Made by a program: the position numbers and the translations under genes. The notes under the pieces are model-generated. The model saw nothing but the letters and a program-made list of their open reading frames with translations. It did not search any database and was not told the DNA's origin. From Hyphomicrobiales bacterium (GTDB taxonomy: Bacteria; Pseudomonadota; Alphaproteobacteria; Rhizobiales; Aestuariivirgaceae): a DNA stretch of 5,128 bases. Where the stretch lies: the NCBI GenBank assembly GCA_020029455.1, contig JAIBJH010000204.1:1-5128 (forward strand), read 5' to 3'. This document shows, piece by piece, positions 1 to 5,128 of this stretch (positions within the stretch are counted from its first letter, which is position 1; every line of letters begins with the position of its first letter).

Positions 1-1
1 C

Positions 2-562
2 GTAGAGCCCGACATCATGTCGGTCGCCAAAGGTCTAGCGGCAGGCTACTTGCCCCTGGGTGCTGCAATCTACAACACAAGGGTGAGTGATGCCATCATG
101 GCGGTTCATGGCGCGCCAATGACGGGCCACACCTTCACAGGCCATACGGCATGCTGTGCGGCAGGTATTGCCGTGCAAACTATCATCACAAGGGAAAATC
201 TGCTCGCGCGGGTTGCCGCGAATGAAGCACGCATCAAGTCCATGTTCGCCGAGGCGCTATCTGGCGTTGCTGCCATCGGAGACATTCGTGGTCGCGGCCA
301 CTTCATTGCGGCAGAACTGGTGGCAGACAAGGAGAAGAAAACGCCGTTCCCTGCCGAACGGAAACTCTTCATGAAAATCCGCCAGCGCGCACTTGAAAAC
401 GGCCTGATCTGTTATCCCGTGGGTGGCAACGTGGACGGCATCAACGGTGACATCGTGATCCTCGCCCCGCCTTACAATTGCACCGATGCGGAACTCACGG
501 AAATCGTCGACAAGGCAGCGAAGAGTATCAAGCAGGTGCTCACTGCGGAAAATCTCGGCTGA
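2..562 (+). CDS. Class III PLP-dependent aminotransferase, C-terminal part (5' end outside window)
   Basis: This is the C-terminal portion (186 codons visible) of a fold-type I, class III aminotransferase, which moves an amino group between an amine or amino acid and a 2-oxo acid using pyridoxal phosphate in the cytoplasm. The reading frame is open from base 2, before the first ATG at 17. The segment EPDIMSVAKGLAAGYLPLGA is the family signature, and its lysine (codon 29-31) should form the Schiff base with PLP. The HTFTGHTACCAAG stretch (about 129-167) is the usual phosphate-contact region supplied by the partner subunit. The small C-terminal domain follows, with IRGRGHFIAAEL and a final VILAPPY motif. 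Full-length members have about 430-460 residues, so more than half is missing. The C-terminal features resemble omega-transaminases and 'aspartate aminotransferase family' proteins, but the substrate-specifying N-terminal region is absent and I assign no substrate. The MFS gene follows after 7 bases. Confidence 0.93.
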   Translation, partial: VEPDIMSVAKGLAAGYLPLGAAIYNTRVSDAIMAVHGAPMTGHTFTGHTACCAAGIAVQTIITRENLLARVAANEARIKSMFAEALSGVAAIGDIRGRGHFIAAELVADKEKKTPFPAERKLFMKIRQRALENGLICYPVGGNVDGINGDIVILAPPYNCTDAELTEIVDKAAKSIKQVLTAENLG

Positions 563-569
563 ACGCTGA

Positions 570-1712
570 ATGAGTCCTTATGCGCGCATTTCCCTCTATT
601 ACGTCACACAGTTCCTTCCGGCGGGCGCCGCACACGCCTACGCAGGCATCTGGCTCGCTTCCCATGGCCTCAGTGGTTTCGAAATTTCGGTCGTAACGAC
701 TGTCCCGATCCTTCTCATTCTTGCCTCTAACGTGGTTGTCGGACGCTTGGCTGACAAGGCGCGGGACTGGCGAAGTTCACTTCAGATCTTGTCGCTGGTC
801 TTTCTGCTTTTCATCGCCGGCCTGTTTTGGGCAGATAGTTTCTGGCCGATACTTCTCTGCTTTGCCGGATCCACCATTGCTGGCGCCCTTGCAGCTCCGA
901 TCGGAGACGCGGCCGCACTGCATCTCACTTCCAAAGGTCGCGGCCACATTGGAACGCTGCGCGGCCTTGCCACTGTTGGCTACATGGTGGCGCTTTTCAT
1001 GACGGGCTATGCAGCAGAATCCTTTGGTTCCATGGCCTTCATCGTTCTTTCCCTCGGCTTTGCGCTGTTCCGGCTGTTTGCCTCACTGATCCTTCCCACT
1101 TTCAAGACCAGCGAGGAAGCGGCGAAGCCTCAAACGCGCACCGGCTATCGGGCTTTGCTGAAGCCACATCTGTTTTGGCCCCTGGCGAGCTGGTCCGTCA
1201 CTTATTCAACCATCCACGCACTCAACGGTTTTCTGTCGCTTCATCTCAAACAACAGGGCTACGAGGCCGGGGCCATCAGCGGGCTGATTGCCATTGGCGC
1301 CTTCACCGAGGTGCTGATGTTTTTCTCATTCCGCAATTTCGAACACCGGCTTGACCTTCGCACCTTCATCGCCGTCTCAAGCGCTGCTTTGATTTTGCGC
1401 TGGCTGTTGATGGCGTCGTCACCAAGCGTTGCACTGCTCATCGTCCTGCAAGCCTCGCATGGCATCACATACGCGCTAGGCTTCGTTGCCTGTCTTTCAT
1501 TCATCAAAAACAACACTACCTGGGCGGAAGCCGCGGAGGCGCAGAGTTTTTTCAATGTCATGCAACAGATTGCCGCCGTGATTTTCATAACGGCCTTTGG
1601 CGCCGTCTTTGATAATTGGGGCGCTTTGTCATTCCTTTTGTCGGCGGCGGTGGCTGCATTTGGTTGTCTCATCGTCCTCGGCACTATGTACACGCGGCGC
1701 GAAACCGGCTAG
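570..1712 (+). CDS. MFS transporter, HcaT/phenylpropionate-permease-like (MFS_1_like)
   Basis: This is a 380-residue, very hydrophobic protein with the pattern of 12 transmembrane helices: two six-helix halves joined by a hydrophilic loop at about residues 178-205 (FKTSEEAAKPQTRTGYR). It acts in the inner membrane as a secondary transporter. GRLADKARD (58-66) between TM2 and TM3 is the MFS motif A equivalent. PIGDAAAL (110-117) and GTLRGLATVGY (128-138) match positions conserved in HcaT-type permeases (Pfam MFS_1_like). The length is normal for that group. The ATG at 570 lies 7 bases after the aminotransferase stop and has no clear Shine-Dalgarno, which suggests translational coupling to the upstream gene. 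The neighbourhood hints that it moves an amine, amino acid or oxo-acid handled by the aminotransferase; this is inference, and direction and substrate are unknown. The family call is solid and the subgroup call moderate. Confidence 0.88.
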   Translation: MSPYARISLYYVTQFLPAGAAHAYAGIWLASHGLSGFEISVVTTVPILLILASNVVVGRLADKARDWRSSLQILSLVFLLFIAGLFWADSFWPILLCFAGSTIAGALAAPIGDAAALHLTSKGRGHIGTLRGLATVGYMVALFMTGYAAESFGSMAFIVLSLGFALFRLFASLILPTFKTSEEAAKPQTRTGYRALLKPHLFWPLASWSVTYSTIHALNGFLSLHLKQQGYEAGAISGLIAIGAFTEVLMFFSFRNFEHRLDLRTFIAVSSAALILRWLLMASSPSVALLIVLQASHGITYALGFVACLSFIKNNTTWAEAAEAQSFFNVMQQIAAVIFITAFGAVFDNWGALSFLLSAAVAAFGCLIVLGTMYTRRETG

Positions 1713-1772
1713 CCAAACTCAAGGCCAAAAAATCCCTGTCCCCGCCTCCTTTGCCAGCAATTGCTGCAGAAC

Positions 1773-1800
1773 TTGGCAGTTTTCCAATGGCTTAGATAAA
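1773..1800 (+). promoter_or_regulatory. Possible sigma-70-type promoter for the M48 protease gene
   Basis: TTGGCA at 1773-1778 (5 of 6 to TTGACA) is followed after 16 bases by GATAAA at 1795-1800 (4 of 6 to TATAAT). It lies in the 162-base gap between the MFS and protease genes, about 75 bases before the preferred protease start. I see no obvious rho-independent terminator after the MFS gene, so read-through is also possible. Called by eye from consensus only. Confidence 0.3.
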
Positions 1801-1837
1801 TCTTGAATGGTATGACAAATCAGTGCAGAAAAGGTCC

Positions 1838-1857
1838 CCGGGACGCGCGTCTCCCGG
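1838..1857 (+). promoter_or_regulatory. GC-rich inverted repeat in the protease leader, just 5' of the ribosome-binding site
   Basis: CCGGGA (1838-1843) and TCCCGG (1852-1857) are perfect inverted repeats with an 8-base loop that contains the self-complementary CGCGCG. The hairpin ends one base before the purine-rich ribosome-binding site at 1859. No T-tract follows, so it is not a rho-independent terminator. It could tune mRNA stability or ribosome access, but no regulator or ligand is implied by the sequence. Confidence 0.35.
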
Positions 1858-1858
1858 C

Positions 1859-1866
1859 AGAGGGGA
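1859..1866 (+). promoter_or_regulatory. Ribosome-binding site that fixes the M48 protease start at ATG 1875
   Basis: AGAGGGGA lies 8 bases before the ATG at 1875. The longer in-frame possibility, a TTG at 1803, has no Shine-Dalgarno and would place 49 residues before the lipobox cysteine. Starting at 1875 gives a normal 25-residue lipoprotein signal peptide. Confidence 0.65.
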
Positions 1867-1874
1867 AAGAGCGC

Positions 1875-2885
1875 ATGTGGCATTTGTCGGCGGCAAGAAT
1901 TCGTCCGCTCAACATGCTGGGTCTACTGGGAGCCATGCTGTTGGCCGGCTGTACGGCCAGCTCCCACTCGAATCTGCGCTCACTGCTTGAGAATGAAAAG
2001 ACGGCCTTCCGCAAAAATTTCGCGGCGAGCATTGGCGCCACACCCACCGAAGTCACCTATGCTTTTGACAAATCCCTGGAGACGGAAAAGCAGGCTGCGG
2101 CGCTTGTAACCCACAAGCTCGTCCGGCAGCAGGGATTGTCCGACGACGTGGAAATGCAAAAATACCTGCAAGGCATGGTGGACAAGCTGACGCAAGGGTT
2201 GGGTTCGGAGAATTTCAAGTACAAGGTCTATCTTCTCGACGATGAGCGGGTGAACGCCTTCACCCCGGGTGGAGGAACCATTCTCGTCAAGGAGGGCCTC
2301 GTTGCCTATTGCGATACCGAAGCCCAGATGGCCGCTGTGCTCGCCCACGAGATCGCCCACATCGTCATGCGTCACCCCAACCGCATGCGCCGCATTGAAA
2401 TCGCCAAGAAGACTGGCGGCAGCCTGATGGATTCCATTACGCCCGAAGGCTTGAAAGACAATCTGGGTAAGCTGCTACGGTTAAGCGGCCGGGCCACGGT
2501 AAACGGCATGGTGCGTGCCCAGGAAGCGGAAGCCGACAGTGTCGGCATCGACATCATGGTTGCGGCCGGATATGATCCGCACGGCATGGCGGAGATACAA
2601 CGCCAGCTTCGGCAATTTGCGCCGCGCGTCTCAAAGTTGGTTCACGCGGTCTACGGCAACCATCCCTTGAGCGACGAGCGCGAGTTGGCGGCACTGCAAA
2701 AGATCAGTGAACTTTATCCCGATGTGAAGGGCATTCGGAACACCAAGAAGTTTCGGCGCCTCACAGCCAAATACCAGCAGAAACGCATGGACATGCTAGG
2801 GTATCCAGAATACCAAGAAGTTTCAGCGCCTCACGGCCAGAAACCAGCAAAAGCGGCTGGAAAAGGTGGCAAAAAAAAGCTCTAG
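1875..2885 (+). CDS. M48 family zinc metalloprotease, lipoprotein; C-terminus apparently frameshifted
   Basis: This is a 336-residue secreted M48 peptidase. Residues 1-25 form a lipoprotein signal peptide (basic start, hydrophobic core) ending in lipobox LLAGC with Cys26. Thr at +2 gives no inner-membrane retention signal, so a periplasm-facing outer-membrane location is likely. The catalytic domain shows NAFTPGGG (127-134), the HEIAH zinc motif (His158, Glu159, His162), the third-ligand motif EAEAD (Glu217 as zinc ligand) and HPLSDER with His263, the position of the regulatory 'His switch' in BepA. All key residues are present, so the protease should be active. E. coli relatives BepA and LoiP act in outer-membrane protein quality control. 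This protein has no TPR domain after the protease domain; it ends in a short basic region. Residues 310-336 appear to be read out of frame. Removing one base near 2799-2801 would instead give a second copy of residues 286-308 and a stop at 2890-2892. The stop is 3 bases from convergent epmA. Confidence 0.9.
   Translation: MWHLSAARIRPLNMLGLLGAMLLAGCTASSHSNLRSLLENEKTAFRKNFAASIGATPTEVTYAFDKSLETEKQAAALVTHKLVRQQGLSDDVEMQKYLQGMVDKLTQGLGSENFKYKVYLLDDERVNAFTPGGGTILVKEGLVAYCDTEAQMAAVLAHEIAHIVMRHPNRMRRIEIAKKTGGSLMDSITPEGLKDNLGKLLRLSGRATVNGMVRAQEAEADSVGIDIMVAAGYDPHGMAEIQRQLRQFAPRVSKLVHAVYGNHPLSDERELAALQKISELYPDVKGIRNTKKFRRLTAKYQQKRMDMLGYPEYQEVSAPHGQKPAKAAGKGGKKKL
2730..2868 (+). repeat. Tandem repeat of a 23-codon basic unit, second copy out of frame
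   Basis: Unit 1 is 2730-2798 and unit 2 is 2800-2868, offset by 70 bases instead of 69. Over 2728-2790 against 2798-2860, 51 of 63 bases are identical. Read in its own frame, unit 2 begins GIQNTKKFQRLTARNQQKR, against GIRNTKKFRRLTAKYQQKR in unit 1. Over the first 20 codons there are 12 base differences, of which 7 are synonymous and 5 change the residue (R/Q, R/Q, K/R, Y/N, M/L). The current protease frame reads unit 2 as an unrelated peptide beginning at Tyr310. Confidence 0.85.
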
Positions 2886-2890
2886 CGCTT
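2871..2890 (-). terminator. Possible weak rho-independent terminator for epmA
   Basis: On the minus strand, overlapping and just past the epmA stop, AAGC and GCTT form a 4-bp stem with a 6-base loop and are followed directly by eight T (the A8 run at 2871-2878 on the plus strand). The U-tract is good but the stem is short, so termination may be weak. The same bases encode the last lysines of the convergent protease. Confidence 0.25.
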
Positions 2891-3929
2891 AGGGTACCGG
2901 CGCCCATTGCACTTGCTCGATTTGGCTTGCGCCTGTAGCCAGCATCACCACCCTGTCCAACCCTACCGCAACGCCCGAGGCAGGCGGCATTATCCTCAAG
3001 GCGGCAAGCAATTCCTCGTCGATCGGATATCGTTCACCATAGACGCGCTGCTTAATGTCCATTTCCTCTTCGGAGCGCCGCCGCTGCTCCTGCGCATCCG
3101 TGAGTTCGCCAAAACCATTGCAAAGCTCAACGCCACAAGCATAGATCTCGAACCGTTCCGAAACCCGCGCATCATGTGGGCATGTCCGCGCCAGTGCCGC
3201 CTCGCAGGCAGGATACTCATCCAAGATCGTCACCTGGCCCGCGCCGAGATGGGGTTCCACCTTCTCGACCAGTATACGGCTGAAGATGTCCGACCAAGTG
3301 TCGTCTTTGCCAATCGGCACAGGGCTGATGGCCGCAAGAGCGTCTCTCATTGGCATGCCGTCACCGCCAATTGTCGATAGCAGATCAATTTTGGCAAAAC
3401 GCCAGAATGCCTCGTTTACCGTCAGCCGTTGGGGCTCCTTTAGGACATCGCATGTCCGGCCTCGCCATTCCCAGATGTTGTGTCCCGACGTTTGCGCAGC
3501 AAGCTGCAGAATGCTCACCGTGTCCTCGATCACGCAATCATATGCTTCACTGGCACGATACCATTCAAGCATCGTGAATTCGGGCGCATGCGTTGCCGTT
3601 CTCTCGCGGTTCCGGAACACATGGCCCAGCGAAAAGATCCTTTTCTCGCCTGCTGCCAACAGTTTCTTACAGGCAAATTCCGGTGATGTGTGCAGAAAGA
3701 GAGTGTCCTTGCCTCCGTCAGGCCGCACGGCCTCCGTCTGGAATGCATGTAGATGCGCTTCATTTCCAGGCGAGAGACAAAGCGCCGGCACATCCACTTC
3801 AACAAAATCTCTCACCGCAAACCACTGTCGTGTTGCTGCCAGAATCCTGTTTCGCGCCAGAAGGAAGGCGCGCCGGTCCTCATGGCGTTGCGGGTCAAAC
3901 CAGGGCGAAATGGCAGTCACATCAGGCAT
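2889..3929 (-). CDS. epmA: EF-P lysine lysyltransferase EpmA (GenX/PoxA/YjeA)
   Basis: This is a 346-residue paralogue of class II lysyl-tRNA synthetase without the anticodon-binding domain. In E. coli, EpmA activates (R)-beta-lysine with ATP and ligates it to the tip lysine of elongation factor P in the cytoplasm. The class II motifs are present: motif 1 around residues 26-50 ending VEVDVPAL; LHTSPEFACKKLLAAG (79-94); motif 2 FRNRERTATHAPEFTMLEWY (105-124); the late active-site segment ERFEIYACGVELCNGFGEL (258-276); and motif 3 GLDRVVM (323-329). The E. coli enzyme has 325 residues, and the extra length here includes a short N-terminal extension. The ATG at 3929 is the natural start: it precedes the conserved N-terminus, but its Shine-Dalgarno is poor. 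The gene diverges from efp, which encodes its substrate, across 85 bases, and converges on the M48 protease gene with a 3-base gap. No epmB (lysine 2,3-aminomutase) follows it here. Confidence 0.96.
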   Translation of the reverse strand: MPDVTAISPWFDPQRHEDRRAFLLARNRILAATRQWFAVRDFVEVDVPALCLSPGNEAHLHAFQTEAVRPDGGKDTLFLHTSPEFACKKLLAAGEKRIFSLGHVFRNRERTATHAPEFTMLEWYRASEAYDCVIEDTVSILQLAAQTSGHNIWEWRGRTCDVLKEPQRLTVNEAFWRFAKIDLLSTIGGDGMPMRDALAAISPVPIGKDDTWSDIFSRILVEKVEPHLGAGQVTILDEYPACEAALARTCPHDARVSERFEIYACGVELCNGFGELTDAQEQRRRSEEEMDIKQRVYGERYPIDEELLAALRIMPPASGVAVGLDRVVMLATGASQIEQVQWAPVP

Positions 3930-3940
3930 TTTCGTGGGGG

Positions 3941-3969
3941 TTGGCTTTGTGGATTGGCCCTGCTAATAG
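3941..3969 (+). promoter_or_regulatory. Possible efp promoter with extended -10
   Basis: TTGGCT at 3941-3946 (4 of 6) is followed after 17 bases by TAATAG at 3964-3969 (3 of 6), which is preceded by TG at 3961-3962 in extended -10 position. It would start transcription about 40 bases before the efp GTG. The hexamers are weak, and the extended TG is the main support. Confidence 0.3.
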
Positions 3970-3992
3970 CCCGCGCAACGCATTCCCTTCAA
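3963..3992 (-). promoter_or_regulatory. Possible epmA promoter, sharing its -10 with efp
   Basis: On the minus strand, TTGAAG (plus-strand 3987-3992, 4 of 6 to consensus) is followed after 18 bases by TATTAG (plus-strand 3963-3968, 4 of 6 to TATAAT). It reads toward the epmA ATG at 3929. The -10 bases are almost the same as those of the proposed efp promoter on the other strand. By-eye call in an 85-base divergent gap that must hold both promoters. Confidence 0.3.
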
Positions 3993-4001
3993 TCGCAATT
4001 C

Positions 4002-4008
4002 AAGAGAG
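4002..4008 (+). promoter_or_regulatory. Ribosome-binding site supporting the GTG start of efp
   Basis: AAGAGAG at 4002-4008 lies 6 bases before GTG 4015. The resulting N-terminus MVKVIAS matches the one I associate with rhizobial EF-P proteins, so GTG is taken as the real start even though it is not ATG. Confidence 0.55.
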
Positions 4009-4014
4009 CAATCC

Positions 4015-4587
4015 GTGGTCAAAGTGATCGCCAGCGGCATCCGCAAAGGCAACGTCGTAGAGCATGAGGACGGCAAATTGTATGTCGTACTCAAAGCTGA
4101 AAGCGTCCATCCCGGCAAGGGCACGCCGACCACCACCATCGACATGCGCCGCATTTCCGATGGTGTCAAAACCGTCATCCGCTACAAGACCACGGATTCC
4201 GTGGAGCGCGCCTTCGTAGAGACCATCACCCACACCTACCTCTACCAGGATGGCGACAACTACATCTTCATGAATCCTACGACCTTCGAACAGGTCAACA
4301 TTCCGGCCGACATGTTGGGTGACAGTGCGCCTTTCCTCCAGGAAGGCATGGAATGCCAAGTGGCCCTTTTCAACGAAACCCCGATTTCCGTCGAAATTCC
4401 CCAGCGCGTGACGCTCGAGATTACCGATACGGAACCCGCCATCAAGAACCAGACAGCATCATCGTCATTCAAGCCGGCGGTTCTTTCCAACGGCGTCCGC
4501 ACCATGGTGCCACCCCACGTCACATCCGGCACACGGATCGTTGTTGACACTTCTGACGCCTCTTATATCGAGCGCGCCAAGGACTAA
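4015..4587 (+). CDS. efp: Elongation factor P
   Basis: This is a 190-residue EF-P, close to the 188 of E. coli. It is the cytoplasmic factor that binds between the P and E sites and promotes peptide bonds at polyproline stretches. It has three beta domains: a KOW-like N-terminal domain (about 1-64), an OB domain (about 66-128, with THTYLYQDGDNYIFMN and FEQVNIP) and a C-terminal OB domain with the family signature KPAVLSNGVRTMVPP and a following IVVDT. The tip loop HPGKGTP carries Lys35, equivalent to E. coli Lys34, the residue beta-lysylated by EpmA. The divergent epmA gene agrees with lysine-type modification rather than arginine rhamnosylation. Translation starts at GTG, which can lower yield modestly. 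The stop TAA (4585-4587) is one base from the stop of the convergent methyltransferase gene. Identification is secure; the modification is inferred. Confidence 0.97.
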   Translation: MVKVIASGIRKGNVVEHEDGKLYVVLKAESVHPGKGTPTTTIDMRRISDGVKTVIRYKTTDSVERAFVETITHTYLYQDGDNYIFMNPTTFEQVNIPADMLGDSAPFLQEGMECQVALFNETPISVEIPQRVTLEITDTEPAIKNQTASSSFKPAVLSNGVRTMVPPHVTSGTRIVVDTSDASYIERAKD

Positions 4588-4588
4588 T

Positions 4589-5128
4589 CTATTTGCTGAA
4601 CCAGCCCACCATTTCCAGGTGGGCTGTCCATTTAAATTGGTCAACGGGAAATACTTTCTCGAGCTTGTAGCCACCTTCTGCCAGTATTGCGGCATCCCGG
4701 GTAAATGTCTGTACATCACAAGCCACGTAAACCACCCGTTTCACCTGTGACTTGGCAATCTGCCTGATCTGCGCCTCTGCTCCCGCCCGCGGCGGATCGA
4801 TGACAAGGCCGTCAAACTCGCTAAGTTCCTGCACAACCAATGGCGCGCGATAGAGGTCACGCACCTCCGCCGAAATGGGTTTGAGCCCCTGGGTGTGTCG
4901 CACTGCATTGTTGAACTGCGCGATAGCGTTCCTGTCGGAGTCAAAACCGTGAACGGCGACGGTCTCCGCCAGGCGCAATGCGAACGGACCAACGCCGCAG
5001 AAGAGGTCGACCAATTTTTTGCGCTTGCCAAAGCCCTCGCTCACCAGCCGCGCCAAAATCTCTTCGCCTTTCTGCGTTGCCTGAAGGAAAGATTGAACGG
5101 GCAGATGAACACGCGCCTTCCCCATAGT
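4589..5128 (-). CDS. TrmA/RumA-family RNA uracil-C5 methyltransferase, C-terminal part (5' end outside window)
   Basis: This is the C-terminal 179 codons of a class I SAM-dependent enzyme that makes 5-methyluridine in RNA (RlmC/RlmD on 23S rRNA or TrmA on tRNA). The frame runs on through the window edge, so the ATG at 5123-5125 is probably internal. Counting from that Met: SFLQAT (12-17), SAM-binding motif I VDLFCGVGPFAL (39-50), acidic motif FDSD (61-64), DPPRAG (110-115), the nucleophile Cys136 in YVACDVQT, and the general base Glu171 in TAHLEMV near the C-terminus. All catalytic residues in this half are present. The cysteine motif reads ACDV where E. coli enzymes have SCNP. Whether it carries the N-terminal iron-sulfur cysteines and TRAM domain that would separate RlmD/RlmC from TrmA cannot be seen, so the exact target is left open. 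Its stop is separated from that of efp by one base. Confidence 0.92.
   Translation of the reverse strand, partial: TMGKARVHLPVQSFLQATQKGEEILARLVSEGFGKRKKLVDLFCGVGPFALRLAETVAVHGFDSDRNAIAQFNNAVRHTQGLKPISAEVRDLYRAPLVVQELSEFDGLVIDPPRAGAEAQIRQIAKSQVKRVVYVACDVQTFTRDAAILAEGGYKLEKVFPVDQFKWTAHLEMVGWFSK
4602..4626 (+). terminator. Probable terminator hairpin for efp, inside the 3' end of the convergent gene
   Basis: CAGCCCACC (4602-4610) and GGTGGGCTG (4618-4626) form a perfect 9-bp stem with a 7-base loop, 14 bases after the efp stop. A moderately T/A-rich stretch (TCCATTTAAATT) follows on the plus strand. The T-tract is imperfect. On the minus strand the hairpin precedes the methyltransferase stop and has no T-run, so it suits efp better. 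It encodes the conserved HLEMVGWF end of the methyltransferase. Confidence 0.5.

Noticed and set aside
1259..1693. Minus-strand open frame of 144 codons inside the MFS gene
   Set aside because: It is antisense to clear transmembrane coding sequence and has no motif or ribosome-binding site of its own.
1713..1760. Terminator after the MFS gene
   Set aside because: No stable inverted repeat followed by a T-run is visible after the stop at 1712.
1803..1874. Longer N-terminus for the M48 protease from TTG 1803
   Set aside because: There is no Shine-Dalgarno, and it would put 24 extra residues before a signal peptide that is normal when translation starts at ATG 1875.
1980..2375. Minus-strand open frame of 131 codons inside the protease gene
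   Set aside because: It overlaps the HExxH coding region in antisense and is explained as a shadow of codon bias.
2871..2878. A8 run at the protease 3' end as a phase-variation tract
   Set aside because: It lies within the last few codons, so slippage there would alter only the terminal residues and could not switch the protease on or off.
3286..3966. Long plus-strand open frame (226 codons) opposite epmA
   Set aside because: It lies antisense to a gene with all class II synthetase motifs, shows no recognisable domain, and its composition is that of a reverse-strand shadow.
4000..4359. Minus-strand open frame of 119 codons across the efp start
   Set aside because: efp is unmistakable on the plus strand; this frame shows no family features.

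Overview
The window looks like core chromosome of an alphaproteobacterium, most likely of the Hyphomicrobiales (Rhizobiales). The elongation factor P (opening MVKVIAS, tip HPGKGTP, ending YIERAKD) is of the type I associate with rhizobia and relatives. GC content appears moderate (mid-50s percent by eye), and coding is dense on both strands. I see no mobile element, tRNA, rRNA or CRISPR array, and no gene-free stretch over 300 bases. Genus cannot be fixed from this evidence.

Layout. (1) Bases 2-562, plus strand: the C-terminal part of a class III PLP-dependent aminotransferase, cut by the window start. (2) Bases 570-1712, plus: a 12-TM major facilitator of the HcaT/MFS_1_like type, 7 bases behind the aminotransferase and probably cotranscribed and translationally coupled with it. 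(3) Bases 1713-1874: a leader with a possible promoter, a GC-rich hairpin and a strong Shine-Dalgarno. (4) Bases 1875-2885, plus: an M48 zinc metalloprotease lipoprotein. (5) Bases 2889-3929, minus: epmA, the EF-P lysyltransferase, convergent with the protease. (6) Bases 3930-4014: an 85-base divergent intergenic region. (7) Bases 4015-4587, plus: efp, starting at GTG. (8) Bases 4589-5128, minus: the C-terminal part of a TrmA/RumA-type RNA uracil-C5 methyltransferase, cut by the window end and separated from efp by a single base.

How the genes work together. EpmA and EF-P are enzyme and substrate: EpmA attaches a (beta-)lysyl group to the tip lysine of EF-P (K35 here), and modified EF-P rescues ribosomes stalled on polyproline. 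The partner aminomutase EpmB is not in the window. The aminotransferase and permease may form a small uptake-and-transamination unit of unknown substrate. The protease probably acts in envelope quality control. The RNA methyltransferase is a neighbour with a translation-related role.

The most notable observation is at the 3' end of the protease gene. It carries a tandem repeat of a 23-codon basic unit whose second copy lies one base out of frame. The second copy still shows codon-level conservation in the other frame, with 7 of 12 differences synonymous over the first 20 codons. This points to a recent 1-base insertion, or a sequence error, near the GGG at 2799-2801. I did not find a convincing new biological system; the rest is ordinary, well-organised housekeeping sequence.
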